55,557 nucleotides of DNA from Rhodopirellula sp. SM50 (GTDB taxonomy: Bacteria > Planctomycetota > Planctomycetia > Pirellulales > Pirellulaceae). Location: assembly GCF_002289565.1 (NCBI RefSeq), contig NZ_NTFY01000090.1, positions 1 through 55,557 on the forward strand, read 5' to 3'. The position numbers and the translations under genes were made by a program. Shown in pieces: positions 24,620-32,320 of this stretch (position 1 is the stretch's first letter; the number at the start of each line of letters is the position of its first letter). Below the pieces are notes generated by a model. It was not told the DNA's origin. It ran no database searches and saw only the letters and a program-made list of their open reading frames with translations.

Positions 24620-26030
24620 GTTTGGCGATTTCGTTCCAGAGTCGGGTCGAAGCCTGGATGCCGCGATGGTAATCCTGGACACGGAATTTTTCATTGGGGC
24701 TATGCGTGTTATCGTCCGAAAGCCCCCAGCCGAGCAACAAGCAATCGCACCCCAAGACCTCTTGGAACCGCGTGACGATCGGGATCGAGCCGCCTTCGCG
24801 GATGAACACCGGTTTGGTGCCGAAGGCGGCATCGATGGCGATCTCAGCGGCCTTGGCGAACGGTGTGTCGATCTTTGCCAACATGCCCGGCGCCCCGTGA
24901 TCGGATTCCAATTCCCAGGTCACGCCGGCAGGGGCGACGGCGCCGAAATGCCGCTTCAGTTGCTCGGTCAGTTCCTTGGGGTCTTGATCGGCCACCAGTC
25001 GAAAACTGATTTTGGCCGACGCGATCGCCGGGATAATGGTCTTGACCCCTTCGCCTTGATGGCCCGACGTCAGCCCGTTGATGTCGAAGGTCGGTCGAGC
25101 CCAGCGTCGCTCGTCGGTCGTGTAACCCTGTTCGCCGAACAGATCTTTCACCCCGACGCTTGCGGCGAACTCCTGATCGGACTGCGGCAGTTGGCGCCAT
25201 TGTTGTCGCTCCGCTGCGGTCAGCGGCTGCACCCGATCATAGTAACCGGGAATTTGGATCACGCCGTTCTGGTCGACCATCGAGGCGAGCATTTTGCAAA
25301 GCGCGATCGCGGGGTTCATCACCGCTCCGCCGAACGAACCGCTGTGCAGGTCTTGGCTCGGCCCACGGACGGTCAATTCATACGTGGCGATCCCGCGCAA
25401 TCCGTAGGTGATGGCCGGTTGCCCGTCGGCGTACTGGCTGCTATCGCTGATGACGACGCAGTCACAGGCCAGTTTTTCGGCCAGATCCGGCAGCATCCGC
25501 TCCAGGTTTTCGCTGCCGACTTCCTCTTCGCCTTCGATCAGAAATTTGAGTTGCAGCGGCAAGTCGTGACCGGCCGACAGCCAGCGACAAACGCTTTGAA
25601 TGTGCGTCAGAACTTGTCCCTTGTCGTCGGTCGCACCGCGGGCAAACAGATCTCCATCACGAACGGTCGGATCGAACGGTCCACTGATCCAATCCTCCAG
25701 CGGCTCGGCGGGCTGGACGTCATAGTGTCCATAGACCAACACCACCGGCGCTCCCTCGATCGGAGCGGTCTGGGCAACCACCATCGGATGCCCCTCGGTC
25801 GCGATGGTTTCCACCGACAGTCCGGCCTGCTCCAGTTTTCGGCTGACCCAGTCACAGGCCTGGCGAACTTCCCCCTGCCGCCGGCTGTCGCTACTGACGC
25901 TAGGAATCCTTAACCACTCCACAAGGTCCTCTAAAAGCGCGTTGCGGTCGGAATCGAGGGATTCAATCAATTGGTCCAGTGAGGCGTCGTCGAGCGGCCC
26001 GGTGGCCGCATTTTCACGGGATGGAGACAC
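24579..26030 (-). CDS. M20 family metallopeptidase (dipeptidase-like)
   Basis: A 483-residue di-zinc peptidase. Metal-site motifs are VLVYGHYDVQPAEPLEDW, GATDDKGQVLTHI and IEGEEEVGSENLE, plus SGSFGGAVMNPAIAL, and a late HSPNEKF whose His is the last ligand. The lid domain contains INGLTSGHQGEGVKTIIPA. This is the CNDP/DapE-like branch that cleaves dipeptides in the cytoplasm. The start is GTG at 26030. The last dozen residues (VGEASSLSTRVG) and the TAG stop are encoded by two copies of the GACAGGCTGGAAGCC repeat, so the natural tail seems to have been replaced or extended by repeat insertion. The catalytic part is intact. Confidence 0.9.
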   Translation of the reverse strand: MSPSRENAATGPLDDASLDQLIESLDSDRNALLEDLVEWLRIPSVSSDSRRQGEVRQACDWVSRKLEQAGLSVETIATEGHPMVVAQTAPIEGAPVVLVYGHYDVQPAEPLEDWISGPFDPTVRDGDLFARGATDDKGQVLTHIQSVCRWLSAGHDLPLQLKFLIEGEEEVGSENLERMLPDLAEKLACDCVVISDSSQYADGQPAITYGLRGIATYELTVRGPSQDLHSGSFGGAVMNPAIALCKMLASMVDQNGVIQIPGYYDRVQPLTAAERQQWRQLPQSDQEFAASVGVKDLFGEQGYTTDERRWARPTFDINGLTSGHQGEGVKTIIPAIASAKISFRLVADQDPKELTEQLKRHFGAVAPAGVTWELESDHGAPGMLAKIDTPFAKAAEIAIDAAFGTKPVFIREGGSIPIVTRFQEVLGCDCLLLGWGLSDDNTHSPNEKFRVQDYHRGIQASTRLWNEIAKQVGEASSLSTRVG

Positions 26031-26108
26031 GGGAACGACTCGGTGATTGTGGGTGAAAAACGGAAAAAACCATCAAAATCGGGTCTGCCTTCGGTTCTGC
26101 AGTCGCGC

Positions 26109-26114
26109 TACAAT
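26109..26114 (+). promoter_or_regulatory. Possible -10 box for clpS-mtaB
   Basis: TACAAT in CGCGCTACAATAGGGG, 75 bases upstream of clpS, resembles a sigma70 -10 element. No good -35 box lies 17 bases upstream (TGCCTT there), so this is a weak call. Confidence 0.28.
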
Positions 26115-26188
26115 AGGGGCCGTGTAATCGTAGCAACAGAGGGCGTGACCGTTCGCCCAGCGTTCACACGACGGAGCAGTTTTTGAAA

Positions 26189-26524
26189 ATGTCTGACAAG
26201 CAAGTCGCGGTTGCCGATCCGGCGGTCGAACAAGACCAACAAACCAAACCCAAAAAACAGCCTCGCTACAACGTCGTCCTCTGGGATGACTCCGATCACA
26301 GCTACCAATACGTCGTGATGATGATGCGAAAACTATTTCGCTACCCGGTCGAGAAAGGGTTCCAAATCGCGACCCAAGTCGACAGCCACGGCAAAGCGAT
26401 TTGTCTGACCACCACCATGGAACACGCCGAATTGAAACGCGACCAGATTCACGCCTACGGCAAAGATGACTTGATCCCGCGTTGCAAAGGCAGCATGAGT
26501 GCGACCATCGAACCGGCCGGCTAA
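26189..26524 (+). CDS. clpS: ClpS, adaptor of the Clp protease
   Basis: A 111-residue adaptor that binds N-degron substrates and hands them to ClpA/ClpC. The first 30 residues are a flexible tail. The core has YNVVLWDDSDHSYQYVVMMM (normally LxNDDxxxxxYVVxxL), then LFRYPVEKGFQIATQVDSHG, then a final helix with CLTTTMEHAELKRDQIHAYG. The usual Asn-Asp pair that reads the N-terminal residue is WDD here, an Asn-to-Asp/Trp change that could alter N-degron specificity. ATG at 26189 is preferred over the TTG six bases before. mtaB follows three bases after the stop, so the two form an operon. Confidence 0.92.
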   Translation: MSDKQVAVADPAVEQDQQTKPKKQPRYNVVLWDDSDHSYQYVVMMMRKLFRYPVEKGFQIATQVDSHGKAICLTTTMEHAELKRDQIHAYGKDDLIPRCKGSMSATIEPAG

Positions 26525-26527
26525 AGC

Positions 26528-27832
26528 ATGTCGGCAAAGTTACGCGTCACCACGCTCGGTTGCAAAGTCAACCAATACGAAACCGAACTCGTCCGACAGG
26601 GGTTGCAGCGTGTCGGGTTTGAAGACTGCGCCCAGGGAGACCAGGCGGACGTTTGCATCGTCAACACCTGCACGGTGACCAATCAAGGTGACGTCAAAAG
26701 CCGGCAAGTGATTCGCCGCATGGCCCGGGAAAACCCCGATGCCCGGATCGTCGTGATGGGCTGTTATGCCACCCGAGCACCCGAGGAAGTCGCCGAGCTG
26801 CCCGGGGTGGCCGAGGTCGTCACCGACAAACGGGAACTGCCCGATCTGATGTCGCGGTTCGGCGTCGTCGACGTCCCCACCGGGCTGGACGGCTTTTCCG
26901 GCCGGCACCGTGCCTATGTCAAAGTGCAAGACGGCTGCTTGCTGCGCTGCAGCTACTGCATCATTCCCCACGTGCGACCCAAATTGACCTCGCGGCCGCT
27001 CCAACACATCGTCGACGAAGTCGGTCGTTTGACCGAAGCGGGACATCGCGAAGTCGTTCTGACCGGGATTCACCTGGGGCACTACGGCGTCGATTGGAAT
27101 CGCAACAAACCGCGCGAAGACTGGACCCGGCTGTCGGATCTGGTTCGACGACTCTGCCAGCTGCCCGGCGATTTCCGGATCCGGCTGTCCAGCATCGAAG
27201 CGACCGAGGTGACGCGCAGCCTGATCGGCGTGATGAACGAGTATCCCGATCGTCTCGTTCCCCACGTCCATCTGTGCCTGCAATCGGGCAGCGACTCGGT
27301 GCTGCGTCGGATGCGCCGACGCTGGGGCACACGGATGTTTTTGGACCGCTGCCGGATGCTCAACGAAGCGCTCAACAAACCGGCGATCACGACCGACATC
27401 ATCGTCGGATTTCCCGGTGAAACCGAGGCCGAGTTCCGGCAGACGCTGCAAACCTGTCGCGCCGCCGGGTTCTCCAAGATCCACGCCTTTCCCTTCAGTG
27501 CCCGCCGCGGCACACCCGCCGCCGAGATGCCCGACCAGTTGCCCGGCGATCTCAAGAACCAACGCGTGCACCAGCTCGCCGAACTCGAGTCTGAACTCCG
27601 CCGCGACTACTTTGCCAGCCTGGTCGGTGAATCCGTCCAAGTGCTGGTCGAATCCGATCGCGACTTGGTCCGGCTCGATGGCAGCGAAAGTGAATCACGG
27701 TTGTTACGCGGGACGACCTGTCGCTACGCACCGGCCGAATGGGTCAGTGATGACGCCGGCATCACGACCGGAGACTTGGTGACCGCCAAAGTCATCCGTG
27801 CCGACGCCGAGCGGGTGCTCGTTTCTCAGTAG
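26528..27832 (+). CDS. mtaB: tRNA t6A37 methylthiotransferase MtaB
   Basis: A 434-residue radical-SAM enzyme that adds a methylthio group to t6A at position 37 of ANN-reading tRNAs. The N-terminal UPF0004 domain supplies three cluster cysteines (TLGCKVNQYETE, VNTCTVTNQGD, VMGCYATRAPEE). The radical-SAM motif is GCLLRCSYCIIPHVRP (CxxxCxxC). The TLGCKVNQYE start distinguishes MtaB from MiaB. The C-terminus carries a TRAM-like domain. It is coupled to clpS. The TAG stop lies within the first copy of a 23-base tandem repeat. Confidence 0.95.
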   Translation: MSAKLRVTTLGCKVNQYETELVRQGLQRVGFEDCAQGDQADVCIVNTCTVTNQGDVKSRQVIRRMARENPDARIVVMGCYATRAPEEVAELPGVAEVVTDKRELPDLMSRFGVVDVPTGLDGFSGRHRAYVKVQDGCLLRCSYCIIPHVRPKLTSRPLQHIVDEVGRLTEAGHREVVLTGIHLGHYGVDWNRNKPREDWTRLSDLVRRLCQLPGDFRIRLSSIEATEVTRSLIGVMNEYPDRLVPHVHLCLQSGSDSVLRRMRRRWGTRMFLDRCRMLNEALNKPAITTDIIVGFPGETEAEFRQTLQTCRAAGFSKIHAFPFSARRGTPAAEMPDQLPGDLKNQRVHQLAELESELRRDYFASLVGESVQVLVESDRDLVRLDGSESESRLLRGTTCRYAPAEWVSDDAGITTGDLVTAKVIRADAERVLVSQ

Positions 27833-27913
27833 GTCACGCTGTGCGTTCTCAGTAGGTCACGCTGTGCGTTCTCAGTAGGTCACGCTGTGCGTTCTCAGTA
27901 GGTCACGCTGTGC
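27822..27913. repeat. Tandem array, four 23-base units
   Basis: Four consecutive copies of GTTCTCAGTAGGTCACGCTG followed by TGC. The first copy (27822-27844) differs by one base and covers the last codons and TAG stop of mtaB. The array lies between the convergent mtaB and speA genes. A small inverted GTGCGTGACGCA follows. It could act at the RNA level, or simply be a slippage product of the gene end. Confidence 0.95.
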
Positions 27914-27939
27914 GTGACGCAACGCTCGCACAGCATGCT

Positions 27940-29988
27940 CTACGTCGTCGAACTCTGTCGCTGCAACGTCGACGGCGGATCCTCTTGCGTGTCGACGAAT
28001 TCCGCCGGCACTTGGAAATCTTCCATCGGGGCACCCTTGCTGGTCGGTTCCAGGTAGGTGTATCCGGCGAGCGCTTTTTCGAACGCGGCGACGATTCGGC
28101 CGGCTTGTTGGTGATCGATCCGCTCGTCCGAGATCGCGTCTTCGACCGACTGCCCGATCCGATCGAGCAATTCGCGGTCGTCGTATTGAACGTAGCTGAG
28201 CACTTCCGAGACGGTGTCGCCCTTGACGATCGAACGGATCTTCACCGCCGATCCCTCGCACTCGACGTGCACCGCGTGGGTGTCGCCGAACAGGTTGTGC
28301 AGGTCGCCGAGGATTTCTTGATACGCCCCGACCATGAACACCGCCAATTGATACGACTGGCCGTCTTCGGGCGGATGAAGCAACAGGGTGTCACAGCAAT
28401 CGTTTTCAGAAACAAACGAATCGACTTTGCCGTCACTGTCGCAGGTGATGTCGCCCAGCACGGCGTGCCGGGTCGGGCGTTCGCCGAGCCGATGGATCGG
28501 CATGATCGGGAACAACTGGTCGATCGCCCAGGCATCGGGCATCGATTGAAACAGCGAGAAATTGACGAAGTAAATATCCGAAAGCATACGATCAAGATGT
28601 TCCAGCTCGGCCGGCAAATCGCCCTCCGCCTGGGACAGTTCGCGGACGCGATGGCAGAGGGCGAAGTACAGGTTTTCGGCTGCGACACGCTGCTCCAGCG
28701 GCAGGTACCCGCCGCTAAACAGGTTCATGCACATGTCCAACGTCAGCTGCGCATCATGGAACTTTTCCATCATGTTGTCGGCCGTCAGATTCGCGTAGGC
28801 GTCCCACAAATCACGGACCGGTTGTTCGTAATCCTCCGGCGGCCCCTCTGACTTCGGCTCGCCGTCGCCCGGCGACGCGGCCCAGGGCGGCAGATCCGCG
28901 TTGCCCTGTTTGGTCACACCCAGGGTTTCCATCACCAGGATGCTGTGATGAGCGGCAACGGCGCGGCCGCTTTCGGAAATCAATTGCGGGTGGGGAACGC
29001 CGGCTTCATCGCAAACACTCTGCACGTGGTAGACGACGTCGTTGGCGTATTCTTGAATCGAGTAGTTCATACTCGATTGGCTGTCGGTCTGGGTGCCGTC
29101 GTAATCGACGCCCAATCCACCGCCGACGTCCAAATAACCCATCGAGGCACCGCGGCGTTGCAGGTCGACGTAGATCTGGGCTGCTTCCAGGATCGCCGAC
29201 TTCAGCTGACGGATGTTTCCGATCTGGCTGCCGACGTGAAAGTGCAGCAATTGAAAACAATCCTCAAATCCCATCTCGATCATGCGGTCCAGCGACGCCA
29301 AAACCTCCGCGACCGTCAGCCCAAATTTGCTGCGGTAGCCGCCGCTGGCCTGCCAACGGCCGCTGCCGCGGGTGGCCAGTTTGACCCGCATCCCGATCGT
29401 CGGGCGCACGCCCACGGCCGAAGCGACGCGGAAGATCAGATCCAACTCGCTGGCTTTCTCGACCACGGGGAAAACGGTTCGCCCGAGCCGCTGGGCCATC
29501 ATCGCCAAGCGGATGTACTCTTCGTCTTTGAAACCGTTGCAAACGATCGGGACCGAAGCGTCGCTCATCGCGATCGCGGCCAGCAGTTCGGGCTTGCTGC
29601 CGGCTTCGACGCCGAAGCCCAAGGTGGCGCCTTCGGCGACGATTTGTTGAACGACTTCGCGCTGTTGGTTGACCTTGATCGGGAACACACAGCGATAGCG
29701 GTTCTGGTACCCGTTTTCATCAATCGCCTGGGCAAAGCAGTCGTGCAGATGATGCAGTCGGTCGCGGAGGATGCCGTTGAAGCGGAGCAGAATGGGCAGG
29801 CTGAGGCCGCGGTCGCCGAGTTGGTCGACGAGGGCCTTCAAATCGATTGACGTATGTCCATCTCGCGAAGGCGAAACGACCACCGTGCCTTGTTCGGAAA
29901 TACTAAAATATCCATCGCCCCAGCGATCGACACCATATTCTGCCACCGAATCTTGGACCGTCCAGCGATCCTGACGAACTTGCTTCAA
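27940..29988 (-). CDS. speA: Biosynthetic arginine decarboxylase
   Basis: A 682-residue PLP enzyme making agmatine from arginine, the first step of one polyamine route. RCVFPIKVNQQREVVQQIVA holds the PLP lysine. The barrel continues with GFGVEAGSKPELLAAIAM and FHVGSQIGNIRQLKSAILEA, then the substrate-binding GGGLGVDYDGT. Late FSLFQSMPDAWAIDQLFPIM is typical of SpeA. The length is slightly above the E. coli enzyme. The start is TTG at 29988, with no better ATG nearby. It ends beside the 23-base repeat array, convergent with mtaB. The kinase gene lies 95 bases upstream on the same strand. Confidence 0.95.
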   Translation of the reverse strand: MKQVRQDRWTVQDSVAEYGVDRWGDGYFSISEQGTVVVSPSRDGHTSIDLKALVDQLGDRGLSLPILLRFNGILRDRLHHLHDCFAQAIDENGYQNRYRCVFPIKVNQQREVVQQIVAEGATLGFGVEAGSKPELLAAIAMSDASVPIVCNGFKDEEYIRLAMMAQRLGRTVFPVVEKASELDLIFRVASAVGVRPTIGMRVKLATRGSGRWQASGGYRSKFGLTVAEVLASLDRMIEMGFEDCFQLLHFHVGSQIGNIRQLKSAILEAAQIYVDLQRRGASMGYLDVGGGLGVDYDGTQTDSQSSMNYSIQEYANDVVYHVQSVCDEAGVPHPQLISESGRAVAAHHSILVMETLGVTKQGNADLPPWAASPGDGEPKSEGPPEDYEQPVRDLWDAYANLTADNMMEKFHDAQLTLDMCMNLFSGGYLPLEQRVAAENLYFALCHRVRELSQAEGDLPAELEHLDRMLSDIYFVNFSLFQSMPDAWAIDQLFPIMPIHRLGERPTRHAVLGDITCDSDGKVDSFVSENDCCDTLLLHPPEDGQSYQLAVFMVGAYQEILGDLHNLFGDTHAVHVECEGSAVKIRSIVKGDTVSEVLSYVQYDDRELLDRIGQSVEDAISDERIDHQQAGRIVAAFEKALAGYTYLEPTSKGAPMEDFQVPAEFVDTQEDPPSTLQRQSSTT

Positions 29989-30083
29989 TGCTTGATTGCC
30001 TCGAAAAAGAGGTCTCGATCGGTCGATCGAGACGTGTTTGGAAAGGGTTCAACGACAGAGCGTAGTGGAATCGAGCGGGCCTG

Positions 30084-31010
30084 TCAGCTCAACTCGGGAC
30101 TCGGCGCCCCGTTTTGGTAGACACTCTTCACTTTGGCGATCCGCTGAATGAACTGTTCGATCGTCGGAGTTCGCTCTTCGACTTTCGGGTGCATCAATTG
30201 CATCACACCGCGAGCCAACGAGGGATCGACGTTGGGGCAGACATCGACCAGCGGCTTGGGGGGCGAGGTGTCGTGATGCAGGGCCGCCCGTCCGCTGACA
30301 ACATCCCCCTGCCAGGGATGGCAGAAGGCGATCAAACAGTAGAACGTGACGCCGAGCGAGAACAGATCGACGCGTTTATCGGTCGGCCGTCGGCGTACGA
30401 TTTCGGGCGACATGTAAAGCGGCGTCCCGGTGCGGTTGCCGGGCACCATGAACGGCGGGGTGGCCGGCAGCGTCAGTCCGAAGTCGATCAGTTTGACGTC
30501 CTTGGAATCCGGCAGCAGGATGAAGTTGCGGGGGCAGATGTCACGGTGGATGAAGCCCTGGTTGTGCACATACTTGAGTGCTTCACACATCGAACGGATC
30601 AGCATCATTCGTTTGCCGGCGACATGTTGTTCCTGCTTTTGAACGATGATGTTTTGCATGCTCGGCCCGGCGACGAACTCCATGATCAGGATCGGTTGCC
30701 CCTTGGTCGACATGCCGATTTCATAGGTTTCGACAACGTTGGGGTGATGCATTTTCAGGGCGATTTCGCCCTCGGACGGTTTTTTCAGGTGGCGAAACCG
30801 GCTTTCGAACAACTCCACCTTTTCCGGGTCCAGGATTTTGATCCCGACCAGGCGGCCGCCATGATCGTGGTCCTTGGCGACGACAAACTTGGCCATCGTG
30901 CCGGTGAACGCGGTCCGTTCCAGCGTGAACCGCTTTTGAAGATCGATGCGTCCACCGCTGCTGCCGCCGCTGCCGCCGAGCATCGATTTGACGGAATCAA
31001 AAATCCCCAT
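30084..31010 (-). CDS. Soluble serine/threonine protein kinase
   Basis: A 308-residue Hanks-type kinase without a transmembrane helix. After a Gly/Ser-rich start come the ATP lysine (VGIKILD, Lys58), HRDICPRNFILL with HRD at about 155-157, DFG at 176-178 (LIDFGLTLP), and an APE-like TPLYMSPEIVRR. The catalytic loop has Cys-Pro-Arg-Asn in place of the usual Lys-Pro-x-Asn, so the catalytic-loop lysine is replaced while Asp and Asn are kept. The gene starts seven bases after accD ends on the same strand, so they are likely co-transcribed. That makes acetyl-CoA carboxylase or lipid synthesis a possible target, which is inference. Confidence 0.9.
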   Translation of the reverse strand: MGIFDSVKSMLGGSGGSSGGRIDLQKRFTLERTAFTGTMAKFVVAKDHDHGGRLVGIKILDPEKVELFESRFRHLKKPSEGEIALKMHHPNVVETYEIGMSTKGQPILIMEFVAGPSMQNIIVQKQEQHVAGKRMMLIRSMCEALKYVHNQGFIHRDICPRNFILLPDSKDVKLIDFGLTLPATPPFMVPGNRTGTPLYMSPEIVRRRPTDKRVDLFSLGVTFYCLIAFCHPWQGDVVSGRAALHHDTSPPKPLVDVCPNVDPSLARGVMQLMHPKVEERTPTIEQFIQRIAKVKSVYQNGAPSPELS

Positions 31011-31017
31011 GGATGAC

Positions 31018-31887
31018 CTACTTTCCGCAATAGTCGATCGCGCGGGCGATTTCAGTTTTCAGGTGTTTGCGATGCACAATTCGGTCGATGTAGCCGTGTT
31101 CCAGCAAAAACTCGCTCGTCTGGAATCCCTCGGGCAATTCAATTCCGATGGTCGCCTTGATCGTTCTCGGGCCGGCAAACCCGATCAAGGCTTTGGGTTC
31201 GGCAAACACCAGGTCTCCCAGGGAGGCGAAACTGGCGGCGACACCGCCCATCGTGGGGTTGGTCAGCACGCTGATGAACAAGCCGCCCGCTTTGTCGTAG
31301 CGGGCTAGCGCGGCACTGACCTTGGCCATTTGCATCAGCGACAAAATACCTTCGTGCATCCGTGCCCCCCCGCCACTGGCGCTGATGATGATCAGCGGCA
31401 AGTCTTGCGTGGTCGCATGTTCGATCAACCGCGCCAAACGTTCACCCACCACCGAGCCCATGCTTCCCATGATGAACGCGCTATCGGTCACGGCCAGCGC
31501 GACGCGGCGGGCCCGAATCATGCCGGTCCCCGTGATCGCGGCGTCGGACAAACCGGTTCGTTTCTGTTCCCCGACGAGCCGTTCGGCGTAGCGTTTGCGG
31601 TCGGAAAACTCCAGCGGATCGGTCGGTCGCAGCTGCTCGTTCATCGCCTCGAACGTGCCTTCATCGACCACTTGGACGATTCGATCGGCCGCCGAAACGT
31701 AAAAATGGTGGTCGCACTTGGGGCAGACGTTGAGTCGCTGTTCGACTTCTTTTTTGTAGACGCTGGTCCCGCAACCGGGACACTTCAACCACAAGCCTTC
31801 GGGGACGCCCCGTTTCTTGGGTGGCTCCTGGGGGGAATCGCTAGGTTCGGGCATGGTAGAATGAGGCTGAGATTCGAGGGTGTCCAT
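31018..31887 (-). CDS. accD: Acetyl-CoA carboxylase carboxyltransferase subunit beta
   Basis: A 289-residue subunit of the enzyme that makes malonyl-CoA for fatty-acid synthesis. An N-terminal four-cysteine zinc ribbon (LKCPGCGTSVYKKEV and NVCPKCDHHFYVS) precedes a crotonase-like core with LIIISASGGGARMHEGILSL, TNPTMGGVAASFASLGD and EPKALIGFAGPRTI. The length is normal. The first ATG (31887) gives a short Pro-rich extension; a second ATG at 31854 is possible. accA is not in the window. The kinase gene follows immediately on the same strand. Confidence 0.96.
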   Translation of the reverse strand: MDTLESQPHSTMPEPSDSPQEPPKKRGVPEGLWLKCPGCGTSVYKKEVEQRLNVCPKCDHHFYVSAADRIVQVVDEGTFEAMNEQLRPTDPLEFSDRKRYAERLVGEQKRTGLSDAAITGTGMIRARRVALAVTDSAFIMGSMGSVVGERLARLIEHATTQDLPLIIISASGGGARMHEGILSLMQMAKVSAALARYDKAGGLFISVLTNPTMGGVAASFASLGDLVFAEPKALIGFAGPRTIKATIGIELPEGFQTSEFLLEHGYIDRIVHRKHLKTEIARAIDYCGK

Positions 31888-32320
31888 GCGAAAGAATCGA
31901 AGCGTTTCGGGCGATCGGCTTGCAGTGGAGTGGTGGAGCGCGCAGGCTGTCCGTCGGCCTGTCTGGCCACGTAGTTTAGCTGATGGCGTCGTTTTTCTCA
32001 GCCCCTAATTGAAATCCGACATCGCGACCGGGCAGGCTGCCCTTGGGCGGTACGATTTCTCAGGGCGAGCGAAACGCTGAAATCTCCGAGAATCGATGTC
32101 CAAATTGGGCGTTTGCTCCACGCTCGAAGTACTCTGCCCGAGTCACGTTCCCCCAACGCGGTGAAACATTTTTTTCCTCTGTTTCTTTCGGTTTTAGCGG
32201 CAGGGCGCAAGCCCTCCGGTTCGTCATCGTTGCCCAAACACCGGAGGGCTCGCGCCCTGCCGCTAAAATATGCTTTACAACGTTACCCTTTCTCCCTCTT
32301 GCTGGTTCGAAATCACAACC
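31888..32320. other. Divergent intergenic region, REPIN-like hairpin only
   Basis: This 433-base gap separates accD (minus) from the FAD oxidoreductase (plus) and must hold both promoters. No coding frame is convincing. The only strong structure is the inverted repeat at 32192-32268. The left half contains a TCTCAG-AACGCTGAAATCTCCGAGA-type imperfect palindrome near 32060-32095. Confidence 0.55.
32192..32268. repeat. Hairpin repeat TTTTAGCGGCAGGGCGC...
   Basis: Left arm 32192-32220 (TTTTAGCGGCAGGGCGCAAG then CCCTCCGGT) pairs with right arm 32240-32268 with one mismatch over 29 bases and a 19-base loop. The same arms recur at 34722-34801 and 40422-40494, so this is a family of short mobile-looking hairpins ('TTAGCGGCAGGGCGCGAGCC'). 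Confidence 0.93.

Noticed and set aside
26540..27640. 366-codon antisense frame opposite mtaB
   Set aside because: Shadow of a well-supported radical-SAM gene; no motif in the antisense product. The same holds for long antisense frames over metG, serS, speA, gspE and the hybrid kinase.
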